This document shows positions 42,429 to 51,118 of a DNA stretch of 64,000 nt, one piece after another. Position 1 is the stretch's first letter. Each line of letters begins with the position of its first letter. The DNA lies in the NCBI RefSeq assembly GCF_030657335.1, contig NZ_CP131039.1, positions 744,001 to 808,000 on the forward strand. The letters are read 5' to 3'. Under the pieces are notes generated by a model. That model did not search any database, had not been told where the DNA came from, and saw nothing but the letters and a program-made list of their open reading frames with translations. Source of the stretch: Croceibacterium aestuarii. GTDB taxonomy: Bacteria; Pseudomonadota; Alphaproteobacteria; Sphingomonadales; Sphingomonadaceae. The translations under genes were made by a program, and so were the position numbers.

Positions 42429-43031
42429 TTACTTGCCGCGGTAGAAGCAGGCGAGGAAGACCGGATCGGAATCGAGCATGTCGTAGTCCGCCTGGACCAG
42501 ATCCAGTTTGGGACCGCGGGCCTTGCTGCCCATGTCGATCTCGCCGGAGCCGATTTCCGCGCCGGTGAAAGGCTGGTCGGGGCGATAGATGACCCCGCAG
42601 GTGCTCTCCTTCGACTTGGCGCAGTCGGCCTTCTGGAATTCCTTGTCGAAGGCCTTGAGCAGCTCGGCATCGTGGGGCTGGCCGACCTTGCGCTGCATCC
42701 CCTGCAGCCGATAGTCGAGCTCATCGATCTTGCCGTTTTCCCCCCGGTGCTTGGCCAGGACGTAGGCGACCGGGTGGCCCAATATATCCAGCCCGGCGGG
42801 CGTATACATCTCGATATCGTCGTCGGGCCAGGCGGTGACCTCGCCGAACGAGGTGATGAGTTCGTCGGTCACCTTGTCCATGCATGGCTTGTCCTGCTTG
42901 AACACTTTCGGCGCTTCGGGCGGGGTGGCCGCATCCGCCGCCGGCGCGGGCGGCGGGGCCGGATCTTGCGCCGTCGCCGCAAACGGCAGCAGCAGTGAAG
43001 CACCGGCAGTCAGGATCAGCGAGAACCGCAT
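42429..43031 (-). CDS. small exported protein of unknown function
   Basis: A 200-residue protein with a signal peptide (RFSLILTAGASLLLPFAATAQ) followed by a Pro/Ala-rich linker of about 20 residues. The mature domain contains four cysteines (KPCMDK, KADCAKSK, STCGVI, ACFYRG) that could form two disulfides. No known family is recognised. ATG 43031 is preceded by GGGAGAGG. An upstream frame extension to 43340 lies inside the MetE-like gene and is rejected. Confidence 0.7.
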   Translation of the reverse strand: MRFSLILTAGASLLLPFAATAQDPAPPPAPAADAATPPEAPKVFKQDKPCMDKVTDELITSFGEVTAWPDDDIEMYTPAGLDILGHPVAYVLAKHRGENGKIDELDYRLQGMQRKVGQPHDAELLKAFDKEFQKADCAKSKESTCGVIYRPDQPFTGAEIGSGEIDMGSKARGPKLDLVQADYDMLDSDPVFLACFYRGK

Positions 43032-43111
43032 CGTTTCCTCTCCCTCGGAAATTGCGCTCAGGACTCGAAACCGTCCCTTGAATACACGCAATTCGCCGCC
43101 GACGAAAAGGG

Positions 43112-44230
43112 TTAGGTGTAACGCTTGCTTGCAATCTCCGCGCCTTGCGCCAGCGCGGCGAGCTTGGCCCAGACGACTTCGGCGTCGACGGTATTGCTGC
43201 CGGCGTGGACCGAGAAGCCGCAGTCGACCCCGGCCATGACCCGCTCTGCGCCGAGCAGATCGGCGTAGCGCCCGATGCGCTGGGCGATGAGGTCCGGATG
43301 CTCGATGTACGGGCTCTGCGGCTCGATCATGCCGGGGCACAGCACCTTGCCCTCGGGCAGCGGGTGGTCTTCGAACCAGGCGAATTCGTGCCCGTGGCGC
43401 GGGTTGGCGCCTTCGATCAGCACGGTCTGCGGCCGCGCGCTCCAGACGATGTCGGCGATCTCACCCAGCGGGACGTCGCAGTGGTGCGGCCCCGGGTAGT
43501 TGCCCCAGCACAAGTGCATCCTGAGCTGCTCCGGCGGAATGTTGCGCAGAGCGTGGTTGAGCGCGGCGATGTTCATGCCGATGCGCTTGCGGAAGTCCTC
43601 CAGGCTGAGGTTGGTGAACTGCACGTGGCGGCCCATCGCGAGGTCCGGACAATCGACCTGCAGCGTGATGCCGGCACCGGCGATGGTCTCGTATTCGTGG
43701 CGCAGGCCCTCGGCGAGGGCGAAGACGTACTCCTCGTCACTGGCGTAGTATTTATTCGGAAAAAACAACGCGGTAACGCCGGGGCTGGCGGCCGACATGA
43801 AGGTCTCGTGGCCACCCGCGAGGCGAACGAGGCGCTCGGCATCCTCGCGCGGGGCGTCCATGTCGATGACCTCGATCGGGCCGGTGCAGGCGGGGGCGGA
43901 GCGCTTGGCGCGGCCCTTGTTGCCGAACACCTGGGCCTTGGCGCCGGGGAACTCCTCGAGGTCCTGGAACTCGTACTGCCCGGCCTCGCCGCCGAAGCCC
44001 GAGAGGCGGTGCTTGATGTAGGTGGCGTAGCTCGGCTTGGACATCTCGCCGTCGTTGACGACCGTGATGCCGGCCTGCACCTGCCGCTCGACGACGAATT
44101 TCGTCGCCTCCTCGATCGCCGAATCCAGCGTTTCGTCGGCAATGTCGTCGCCGCTTTCGCGGGCGAGCATGAGATCCAGCAGATGCTCGGGCCGCGGCAG
44201 GCTGCCGGTGTGCGTGGTACTGAACGCCAT
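43112..44230 (-). CDS. MetE-like cobalamin-independent methyltransferase-family protein (B)
   Basis: A 372-residue TIM-barrel protein of the MetE C-terminal/UROD superfamily. It starts THTGSLPRPEHLLDLMLA, has QAGITVVNDGEMSKPSYATYI, a candidate zinc site with LRMHLCWGNYPGPHH (His and Cys) and VMAGVDCGFSVHAG (second Cys). It lacks the N-terminal half of genuine MetE, so the methyl donor or thiol acceptor may differ; relatives include epoxyalkane:coenzyme M transferase. It begins 4 bp after the second MetE-like gene and is last in a four-gene operon. Confidence 0.85.
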   Translation of the reverse strand: MAFSTTHTGSLPRPEHLLDLMLARESGDDIADETLDSAIEEATKFVVERQVQAGITVVNDGEMSKPSYATYIKHRLSGFGGEAGQYEFQDLEEFPGAKAQVFGNKGRAKRSAPACTGPIEVIDMDAPREDAERLVRLAGGHETFMSAASPGVTALFFPNKYYASDEEYVFALAEGLRHEYETIAGAGITLQVDCPDLAMGRHVQFTNLSLEDFRKRIGMNIAALNHALRNIPPEQLRMHLCWGNYPGPHHCDVPLGEIADIVWSARPQTVLIEGANPRHGHEFAWFEDHPLPEGKVLCPGMIEPQSPYIEHPDLIAQRIGRYADLLGAERVMAGVDCGFSVHAGSNTVDAEVVWAKLAALAQGAEIASKRYT

Positions 44231-44234
44231 GCCG

Positions 44235-45272
44235 TCAGCCCAGTTCGGCGCGGACGATCTTCGCCCCTTCGGCCATCGCCTTCATCTTGCCGAAGGCGAC
44301 CTCGCGCGGGAGGTACTTGAGGCCGCAGTCGGGGGCGACGATGACCTTGTCGGCCGAGATGTGCGGCAACGCCTTGCGAATCCGCGCGGCGACGGTCTCG
44401 GGCTCCTCGACCGCGTGGGTCGAGAGGTCGAGCACGCCGAGGATGATGGTCTTGCCGGGCAGCGATTCGAGCACCTTGGTGTCGAGGTTGGACTGCGCGG
44501 TCTCGATCGAGATCTGCTTGACCGCCGAGCTGGCCAGTTCGGGCAGGAACGAATAGCCCTCGGGCCGCTCGTGGATCAGGTGGGCGTAGCCGAAGCAGAT
44601 GTGCAGCGCCGTCGTGCCCTCGACCCCCTCGAGCGCGGCCTCGAGTGCCTTGAGGCCATATTCCCGCGCCTTGTCGGGCCGGGCCTGCATGTAGGGCTCG
44701 TCGAGCTGGACGACGTCGGCCCCTGCGGCGAACAGGTCGATGATCTCGTCACGCACCGCCCTGGCATAGGCGACAGCGAGCGCTTCGGGATCGTTGTAGT
44801 AGTCGTCCTGCGCCTGCTGGCTCATGGTGAAGGGCCCCGGCACGGTGATCTTGATCGCCTTGTCGGTATGCTGCTTCATGAACTCGACGTCGCGCACCTG
44901 CACCGCATGGCGGCGGCTGATCTCGCCGGTCACGCGCGGCACGGGCACCGGCTCGCCCGAACGGTCGAGCGCGGTGCCGTGGTTGTCCATGTCGACGCCG
45001 TTGAGGGCCGTGGCGAAGCGGTTGGAGTAGCTCTCGCGCCGCATTTCGCCGTCGGTGATGATGTCGAGCCCGGCGCGTTCCTGTTCGTGGATCGCGTAGA
45101 TCGTCGCATCGTCCCACGCCTCTTCGAGCAGCTCGCCTTCGGGGATGCGCCACAGTTCCTTCTGGCGCGTGCGCGGCGGGAAGCGGCCGGCCAGCTTGGC
45201 GCGGTCGATCAGCCATTCGGGCTGGGCATAGGAGCCGACGAGCGAGGTCGGCAGGAGTGGCAGCGACATCAA
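44235..45272 (-). CDS. MetE-like cobalamin-independent methyltransferase-family protein (A)
   Basis: A 345-residue paralogue of the following gene, also with a zinc-site pattern: TALHICFGYAHL (His and Cys) and VIVAPDCGLKYLP (second Cys), plus AGLDIITDGEMRRESYSNRF and DVVQLDEPYMQ. Its ATG overlaps the VOC gene stop by four bases. The pair may form a heteromer, or two enzymes acting in sequence on an alkylated substrate. A role in ordinary methionine synthesis is unlikely because both lack the folate-binding N-terminal domain. Confidence 0.85.
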   Translation of the reverse strand: MMSLPLLPTSLVGSYAQPEWLIDRAKLAGRFPPRTRQKELWRIPEGELLEEAWDDATIYAIHEQERAGLDIITDGEMRRESYSNRFATALNGVDMDNHGTALDRSGEPVPVPRVTGEISRRHAVQVRDVEFMKQHTDKAIKITVPGPFTMSQQAQDDYYNDPEALAVAYARAVRDEIIDLFAAGADVVQLDEPYMQARPDKAREYGLKALEAALEGVEGTTALHICFGYAHLIHERPEGYSFLPELASSAVKQISIETAQSNLDTKVLESLPGKTIILGVLDLSTHAVEEPETVAARIRKALPHISADKVIVAPDCGLKYLPREVAFGKMKAMAEGAKIVRAELG

Positions 45273-45814
45273 GCGGCTTCGAGCGTTGAGGGCCGCACGT
45301 CGTTGTTCGGCGTATGGTCGCCCGCCAGCCAGCGCTTGAGCTCGCTGTGCGCGTCCTTCTTGCGCATCTCGTTGATCTGTTCGACGTGCGGCGCATCGTG
45401 GGTGAACTCCACGATCATCCCGTTGGGATCGACCACGTAGACCGAGCGGCAGTAGCCGTGCTCGAGCACGTAGGTGGCCTCGAGATTGTTGTCCTTGATG
45501 CGCTTTTCGAGCTCGTCCTGCGTCTCCTTGTCCACGTTGAGCGCGATGTGGATGAACGGCGAGGACGGGATTTCCGGGCCGAACTGGGCCTGGTCGTCGT
45601 CATGGGCGAACTGGAAGAAGGCCAGCGCGCTGCCGTCGCCGAGGCCGAAGAAGCAGTGGCAATAGGTCCGCTGCTTGCCGAACAGTTCCTCCTGCTCGCA
45701 CCAGGTGGCGACGAGCGGGAAACCGAGGATGTCCTCGTAGAAATGCCGGGTCGCCTCGAGATCCTTGGTGACGTACGCGGTGTGGTGCAGTCGGTTGGGC
45801 AACTTGGCGGTCAT
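45269..45814 (-). CDS. VOC-family (glyoxalase/extradiol dioxygenase fold) protein
   Basis: A 181-residue metalloprotein. Candidate metal ligands are the His in RLHHTAYVTKD, the His in FIHIALNV and the Glu in PNGMIVEFTHD, at the usual positions of a single-domain VOC protein. The family includes glyoxalases, epimerases and dioxygenases, so the reaction cannot be stated. ATG 45814 follows GAGAGGAG. It is second in an operon behind a CaiB-type gene and overlaps the MetE-like gene. Confidence 0.85.
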   Translation of the reverse strand: MTAKLPNRLHHTAYVTKDLEATRHFYEDILGFPLVATWCEQEELFGKQRTYCHCFFGLGDGSALAFFQFAHDDDQAQFGPEIPSSPFIHIALNVDKETQDELEKRIKDNNLEATYVLEHGYCRSVYVVDPNGMIVEFTHDAPHVEQINEMRKKDAHSELKRWLAGDHTPNNDVRPSTLEAA

Positions 45815-45900
45815 GGTCGGCTCCTCTCGCGCCCCGACTCTCCCGTCCGGGCGAATTTCGTTAGCCAGCTTATCACCTCGTCCGGCAGAGGCAATGCATC

Positions 45901-47037
45901 CTAACGGTCGAGATGATCGGACCCCAGCACGCCTTCGTTGTCGGCGCCCAGGTCGGGCGGCGGCGTGACTCCTTCCATCTTCTCGCCATCGAAGCGGATC
46001 GGATAGCGGATCGTGCGGAAGGTGCCGCGCGGGCCCTCTCCTTCGACGACCAGCCCGTGGTGCGCGGCGAGTTCGCCCTCGACCACTTCCTGCGAGCTGT
46101 AGACCGCCGAGTGCGGCACCTCGAGCGCCGTCAGCCGCTCCTCCCAGTATGCCCTCGGCTGCGACTTGAAGATCGGTGCGAGGTAATCGACCACCTTCTC
46201 GTAGTTGGCGATGCGCGCCGGGCGGCTTTCGAATTCCGGGCGCTGGAGCATCTCGGGCTGTCCGACCGCCTCGGCCAGGCCCTCCCAGAACTTGGGCGGA
46301 CTCGACATGTGCAGCGCGATCCAGCCGCCGTCGGCACATTCGAAGACGTAGCTCTGCGACACGTGCGGTCGCGACCACGGCCCCATGACCTCGTCGACGC
46401 TCAGGTAATGCGTGAAATCGTCGAGATTGAAATAGCTCATCGCCTCGAACATGCTGGTCTCGACCAGCCGCCCCTTGCCGGTCTTCTCGCGTTCGTAGAG
46501 CGCGGCGAGCACGCCCTGCGCGGCGAAGAAGCCGGTCACCGCGTCGCCGATCGCCGGGCCGACCACGCGGGGATTGGCCGGGTTGACCAGCAGGCGCAGG
46601 AAGCCGGTGCTCGCCTGGCTCACGGTGTCGAACGCCGGGCGGTCGCGCCACGGGCCGTCGTTGCCGAAGCCCGAAATGCCGCAATAGATCAGCCGCGGGT
46701 TGATCCCCTGCAGCCGCTCCGGCCCCACGCCGAGCCGCTCGGCCACGCCGGGGCGAAAGTTCTGGATGAAGACGTCGGCCGACTTCACCAGCTCATCGAG
46801 CTTTTCGAGGTCGGCCGGGTCCTTGGTGTTGAGCTCGACCGACTTCTTGTTGCGGTTGTAGGTCTGGTAGTGCGGCGAATAGAGGTCGCCCTTGAAGGCA
46901 CGGAACGGGTCGCCGGTGCCCGGCTGTTCCACCTTGATGACCTCCGCCCCGAGGTCCGCCAGCAGCATGCCCGCCGCCGGTCCGGTGATGAAGGTGCCCA
47001 TGTCGAGCACGCGAATGCCTGCGAGGGGTTTGGCCAC
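45901..47037 (-). CDS. CaiB/BaiF-type CoA-transferase
   Basis: A 378-residue class III CoA-transferase: GIRVLDMGTFITGPAAGMLLADLGAEVIKVEQPGTGDPFR, SVELNTKDPADL, QNFRPGVAERLGVGPERL, ETSMFEAMSYFN. It heads the operon CaiB, VOC, MetE-like A, MetE-like B and is divergent from the citryl-CoA lyase gene; a palindromic repeat sits in the 200-bp gap. Activation of a carboxylic acid that the later enzymes modify is the simplest reading. Confidence 0.92.
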   Translation of the reverse strand: MAKPLAGIRVLDMGTFITGPAAGMLLADLGAEVIKVEQPGTGDPFRAFKGDLYSPHYQTYNRNKKSVELNTKDPADLEKLDELVKSADVFIQNFRPGVAERLGVGPERLQGINPRLIYCGISGFGNDGPWRDRPAFDTVSQASTGFLRLLVNPANPRVVGPAIGDAVTGFFAAQGVLAALYEREKTGKGRLVETSMFEAMSYFNLDDFTHYLSVDEVMGPWSRPHVSQSYVFECADGGWIALHMSSPPKFWEGLAEAVGQPEMLQRPEFESRPARIANYEKVVDYLAPIFKSQPRAYWEERLTALEVPHSAVYSSQEVVEGELAAHHGLVVEGEGPRGTFRTIRYPIRFDGEKMEGVTPPPDLGADNEGVLGSDHLDR

Positions 47038-47141
47038 TGGTGTCTCCCGGTTTCGTTTCGCCCAGCCCTAGCCGTTCGCTGCGAGCGAAGTCGAGATAGC
47101 TGTTCGCCGCCGCGCGCAAACCACCCTTTCCGTTTCCACTT

Positions 47142-47170
47142 CGTCACCCCGGGTCAAGCCCGGGGTGACG
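47142..47170. repeat. palindromic repeat (REP/MITE-like), copy 1
   Basis: CGTCACCCCGGG, spacer, then CCCGGGGTGACG: a nearly perfect 12-bp-arm inverted repeat between divergent CaiB and citryl-CoA lyase genes. Related to the copies at 52378, 58410 and 63334. Confidence 0.75.
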
Positions 47171-47237
47171 GTTTGGAGGCGGAGACTCGACAATCGCCGA
47201 CGGTCAGGTTCAAAGCGCGGCGAACAGGGAGACGCAA

Positions 47238-48020
47238 ATGCGCATCGGCAAGCAGGACCAGAACTTTACTTCCATCTGCACTTCGGACGCGGAATCGATC
47301 ACCGTGCGTGGGCATGACCTCGTCAACGATCTGATGGGCCAGATCGACTTCACCAGCTACTTTTGGCTGCTGGTAACCGGGCAGATGCCGAGCGAGGACC
47401 AGGTTTTCTTCGCCAATGCGGTGCTGGTGGCGCTGGCCGAGCACGGGCTGGTGCCGAGCGTGGTCGCCGCGCGCATGACGCTCGCCGCCGCGCCCGAGGC
47501 AGTGCAGGGCGCGGTGGCCGCTGGGCTGCTCGGCTGCGGCTCGGTCGTTCTCGGCAGTGCCGAGATCGCCGGCAAGTTCTATGCCGCTTGCGTCGAGGAT
47601 CAGCGTGCCAGCGGCGATCCGATAGAGGATGTGGCCAAGCGCAACATCCGCAAATGGCGCGAGCATACCAAGGCCGTTCCCGGCTTCGGCCATCCGCAGC
47701 ACGCCGGCGGCGACCCGCGCGCCAACCGCCTGCTCGCCATGGCCGACGAGCGCGGCGTTTCGGGCGAGCACGTGGCGATGATGCGCGCGCTCAAGGCCGC
47801 GCTGCCCGAAACCATCGGCCGCGACCTGCCGATCAATGTCAACGCCGCGATCCCCTCGATCATGCTCGACGTCGGCTTCCCGCTGGCGGCGCTCAAGGGC
47901 ATCGGGCTCTTGTGCCGCACCGCGGGCCTGATCGGTCACCTCACCGAAGAGGCCGAACGCCCGATCGGCTTCATCATGAGCGGTGCGGCGGCGCAGGCGA
48001 TCGAGTATGATGGGGAGTGA
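47238..48020 (+). CDS. citryl-CoA lyase / short citrate-synthase-family protein
   Basis: A 260-residue protein of the citrate synthase fold, about 120-170 residues shorter than true citrate synthase, the size of citryl-CoA lyase. Conserved catalytic regions are KAVPGFGHPQHAGGDPRANRLL (catalytic His) and NVNAAIPSIMLDVGFP, with a C-terminal RPIGFIMSGAAAQ. These enzymes cleave citryl-CoA or related 3-hydroxyacyl-CoAs to acetyl-CoA and a keto acid. The partner ligase genes are absent nearby, so a different acyl-CoA substrate is possible. Confidence 0.83.
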   Translation: MRIGKQDQNFTSICTSDAESITVRGHDLVNDLMGQIDFTSYFWLLVTGQMPSEDQVFFANAVLVALAEHGLVPSVVAARMTLAAAPEAVQGAVAAGLLGCGSVVLGSAEIAGKFYAACVEDQRASGDPIEDVAKRNIRKWREHTKAVPGFGHPQHAGGDPRANRLLAMADERGVSGEHVAMMRALKAALPETIGRDLPINVNAAIPSIMLDVGFPLAALKGIGLLCRTAGLIGHLTEEAERPIGFIMSGAAAQAIEYDGE

Positions 48021-48119
48021 TTGTCAGGCGGGCGACGGCGCGGTCGGATTTGCCGCCCGTCAATGACGGTGGCGTCAGCCGCCTGCTAAACTGTATCGAC
48101 TTGTCCCTAGGAGACACCG

Positions 48120-48491
48120 ATGAACGCAGCAAAATCCGCGCATTTGGCGACCTGGTCGGGGCTTGCCTCCCTTGCGCTGGGGTTGTCCGCGTGCTCGACG
48201 GTCGGCGACCCGCCGGAGTCGAGTGCCTCGATGGGACTGCTTATTGCCCGCGACCGGTGCAGCGGGTGTCACCAGACCGGCGGGGGCGGCGAGTCGCCCA
48301 ATCCCCGTGCCCCGACCTTTCGCGAAATCGTCGATCGCCCTGGCGTGACGCCCGAGACGCTCGCCGCCTTCCTCACCAACAGCCACAACTACCCGATCGA
48401 GATGGGCTTCCGGCTCGAACCGCATCAGGTCGATTCGCTGGTCGCCTACATGGTCCGTTGGCGTAGCGAGGACGCGGCGTCACAATCCTAA
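48120..48491 (+). CDS. small lipoprotein cytochrome c
   Basis: A 123-residue protein with a lipoprotein signal (SLALGLSAC, acylated Cys about 25) and one c-type heme site, CSGCH, in LLIARDRCSGCHQTGGGGESPNPRAPTFREI; Met residues such as EMGF follow as possible axial ligands. It precedes a GMC oxidoreductase gene by 66 bp on the same strand, so it is a plausible electron acceptor for that enzyme. Confidence 0.87.
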   Translation: MNAAKSAHLATWSGLASLALGLSACSTVGDPPESSASMGLLIARDRCSGCHQTGGGGESPNPRAPTFREIVDRPGVTPETLAAFLTNSHNYPIEMGFRLEPHQVDSLVAYMVRWRSEDAASQS

Positions 48492-48557
48492 CGCCCGTGA
48501 TGATTGAGTCCTTGCCAAGCTAGCGACCCCCGCGCAAACTGGGCGCGGGAGAGACGA

Positions 48558-50225
48558 ATGGACGCTGCGGAATTCGATTTTGTCGTCGTCGGGGCGGGCT
48601 CAGCGGGGGCCTGCGTGGCGGCGCGGCTGGGCGAGAATCCCGGCACGACAACCTGCGTCATCGAGGCCGGTGGCCCCGACAGCCATCCGTTCATCCACAT
48701 CCCGAGTTTCGTCGCCGCTGCGATCGGGCGCGAAGCGACCAACTGGCGTTTTTCGACGGTGCCGCAGCCGGGCATGGCCGGACGCTCGATTCCCGTTCCG
48801 CGCGGGCGCGTGGTCGGCGGCTCGGGCTCGATCAACGGCATGGTCTATTTCCGCGGCCACCCGACCGACTACGACGACTGGGCCGACGCTGGCGCGGCCG
48901 GATGGTCCTACGCCGAGGTGCTGCCCTATTTCACTCGCAGCGAGCACAACGAGGATTTTCCGGAAAGCGTGTTCCACGGCAAATCGGGCCCGGTGAACGC
49001 CAAGCTGGTGCCCAATCCCAACCGGCTCAACTACGCCTTCATGGATGCGCTGGGTGAACTGCAGTTCCCCGCCTGCCCGGACTTCAACGGACCCAACCCT
49101 GAAGGGTACGGTCGGCGCCAGGGGCTCATCCGCGACGGACAGCGGGAAAGCACCGCCAAGGCGATGCTCTGGCCTATAGTGCGGGCAGGCAAGGTCCACC
49201 TGCAGACGGGGGCGCAGGTGGCAAAGGTGGTGGTCGAGAACGGCCGGGCCATTGGCGTCGAACTGGTCGACGGACGCGTGATCCGTGCGCGGCGCGAGGT
49301 GATCCTTTCGGGCGGCGCCGTGCAGACGCCGCAGCTGCTCATGCTGAGCGGCATCGGGCCTGCCGACCACCTGAAGGACATGGGTATCGAGGTGATCAGG
49401 GATGTGCCCGGCGTGGGCGCGAACTACCACGACCACCCGGCCAGCCCGATCCACATGGAGACGCGAGACCCGACCAGCTACGGCATATCCTGGAAGGTCA
49501 TGCCGCGCGATATCCTCCACTTCTTCCAGTATCTTACGACCCGCACCGGGCCGCTGGCCGGCAACGTGTTCGAAAGCGTCGCCTTCCTGCGCACCGACCC
49601 GAGCCTGTCGCGCCCCGACGTGCAGTTCGTGTTCCAGCCAGCCAAGCGGCTGACGAACCCGAAGATTCCCTTCCCGCTCGGCCATGGCTACGCGATCAGC
49701 CCGGTCAACCTCTATCCCAAGAGCCGCGGCACGCTGCGGCTCGGCTCGCCCGATCCCGGCGCCGCGCCGGTCATCGACCCGCACCTGCTCGAGCACCCCG
49801 ACGACGTGAAGCCGCTGATCCGGGCGCTCAAGATTGCCCGCCGCGCGTTCGCGACGGAGGCCTTCGCCGAGTATGAGGGCGTCGAGGTCGCGCCCGGGCC
49901 CGAGTGCCAGAGCGATGCGCAGTGGGACGCCTATATCCGCGAGACCGGCTATACCGTGCACCACCCGGTCGGCACCTGCCGCATGGGCGGGGATGCGGAA
50001 TCGGTGGTCGATCCGCAACTGCGGTTCCGCGGGGTCGAGGGTCTGCGCGTTGCCGATGCCTCGGTCATGCCTTCGATCATTGGCGGCAACACCAACGCAC
50101 CCTGCGTGATGATCGGCGAACGCTGCGCCGATTTCGTGCTCGGCAAGCCGCCGCTTCCCGCCGCCGAGCTGCCGCCGGAAAGCGTGGCGCGGTACAAACC
50201 CAAGCCCAAGAGGAAAGCTGCCTGA
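48558..50225 (+). CDS. GMC-family FAD-dependent alcohol dehydrogenase/oxidase
   Basis: A 555-residue flavoenzyme. The Rossmann motif VVVGAGSAGACVAARL is at 8-23, the GMC signature GRVVGGSGSINGMVYFRGH follows at about 92-110, the second signature is SGGAVQTPQLLMLSGIGP, and the C-terminal catalytic His is in HHPVGTCRMGG, followed by GGNTNAPCVMIGER. No signal peptide is visible. GGGAGAGACGA precedes ATG 48558. Stop and the next ATG share a base (TGATG), so translation is coupled. Confidence 0.93.
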   Translation: MDAAEFDFVVVGAGSAGACVAARLGENPGTTTCVIEAGGPDSHPFIHIPSFVAAAIGREATNWRFSTVPQPGMAGRSIPVPRGRVVGGSGSINGMVYFRGHPTDYDDWADAGAAGWSYAEVLPYFTRSEHNEDFPESVFHGKSGPVNAKLVPNPNRLNYAFMDALGELQFPACPDFNGPNPEGYGRRQGLIRDGQRESTAKAMLWPIVRAGKVHLQTGAQVAKVVVENGRAIGVELVDGRVIRARREVILSGGAVQTPQLLMLSGIGPADHLKDMGIEVIRDVPGVGANYHDHPASPIHMETRDPTSYGISWKVMPRDILHFFQYLTTRTGPLAGNVFESVAFLRTDPSLSRPDVQFVFQPAKRLTNPKIPFPLGHGYAISPVNLYPKSRGTLRLGSPDPGAAPVIDPHLLEHPDDVKPLIRALKIARRAFATEAFAEYEGVEVAPGPECQSDAQWDAYIRETGYTVHHPVGTCRMGGDAESVVDPQLRFRGVEGLRVADASVMPSIIGGNTNAPCVMIGERCADFVLGKPPLPAAELPPESVARYKPKPKRKAA

Positions 50226-51118
50226 TGGCCCGCGAACACATGAAGTCCTGGCAAGTGGGCGACGTCACCGTGACGCGCATCGTCGAGCTGTGGGACTTCC
50301 AGGACGACATCCGAATGACCATGCCCGAGGCGACCGAAGAGGAAGTCCTGGCAATGGAATGGCTGCACCCGCACTACGCCACGCCGGCGGGGCGCCAGCG
50401 GATGAACTTCCAGGGCTTTGTGGTGCAAGCTTCCGGGCGTGTGATCGTGGTCGATTCATGCATCGGGGCGGGGCGGCAGCGCGATTTCGACGTGTTCTGC
50501 GATCTGCCCGAGGGTTTCCTCGAGGATCTCGAAAGCCTCGGCATCACGCGCGAGCAGGTGGACACTGTGATGTGCACCCACCTGCATTTCGATCACGTTG
50601 GCTGGAATACCTACAAGGACCCGAAGACCGGCGCGTACAAGCCGACCTTCCCCAACGCGCGCTACCTGTTCGGGCGCAAGGAATACGATGCCTGGCAGGA
50701 GACCATCCGGCACGACGGGCATCATAGCGACACCCACCTCGTCGAATGCGTCGACCCGATCGTCGCCGCCGGAATGGCCGACTTCATCGAGGCGGATCAC
50801 GTCATCGCCGAGGGCATCTACTGCGAGCCGAGCCACGGCCATACGCCGGGCCACGTCCACGTACGGATCAGCTCGAACGGCGAGGAAGCGGTTATCACGG
50901 GCGATCTGATGCACCACCCGATGCAGGTTGCCATGCCGCACCGCGAGGCGACTTTCGACATGGACAAAGATGCCGGCAAGCGCACCCGCACCGGCTTCGT
51001 CGAAACCTATCGCGACAGCGGCGTGCTGGTGATCGGCGCCCACTTCTTCGAGCCCACCGCCGGGCACCTCGAGACCGGTATGGACGGGCAAACCTGGTTC
51101 CACGGGCTCGGCCTATGA
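50225..51118 (+). CDS. metallo-beta-lactamase-fold hydrolase
   Basis: A 297-residue protein with the zinc-binding THLHFDHVGW motif, a HTPGHVHVRI segment with the third His and a VITGDLMHHPMQ region with the Asp ligand. It resembles the AHL-lactonase-like subgroup but the substrate is open; a lactone or thioester from the neighbouring oxidoreductases is possible. It shares a base with the GMC gene stop and overlaps the P450 gene by four bases (ATGA). Confidence 0.88.
   Translation: MAREHMKSWQVGDVTVTRIVELWDFQDDIRMTMPEATEEEVLAMEWLHPHYATPAGRQRMNFQGFVVQASGRVIVVDSCIGAGRQRDFDVFCDLPEGFLEDLESLGITREQVDTVMCTHLHFDHVGWNTYKDPKTGAYKPTFPNARYLFGRKEYDAWQETIRHDGHHSDTHLVECVDPIVAAGMADFIEADHVIAEGIYCEPSHGHTPGHVHVRISSNGEEAVITGDLMHHPMQVAMPHREATFDMDKDAGKRTRTGFVETYRDSGVLVIGAHFFEPTAGHLETGMDGQTWFHGLGL

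Noticed and set aside
39722-42568. A 948-codon plus-strand frame
   Set aside because: Opposite the PQQ dehydrogenase and running through the tRNA-Leu gene.
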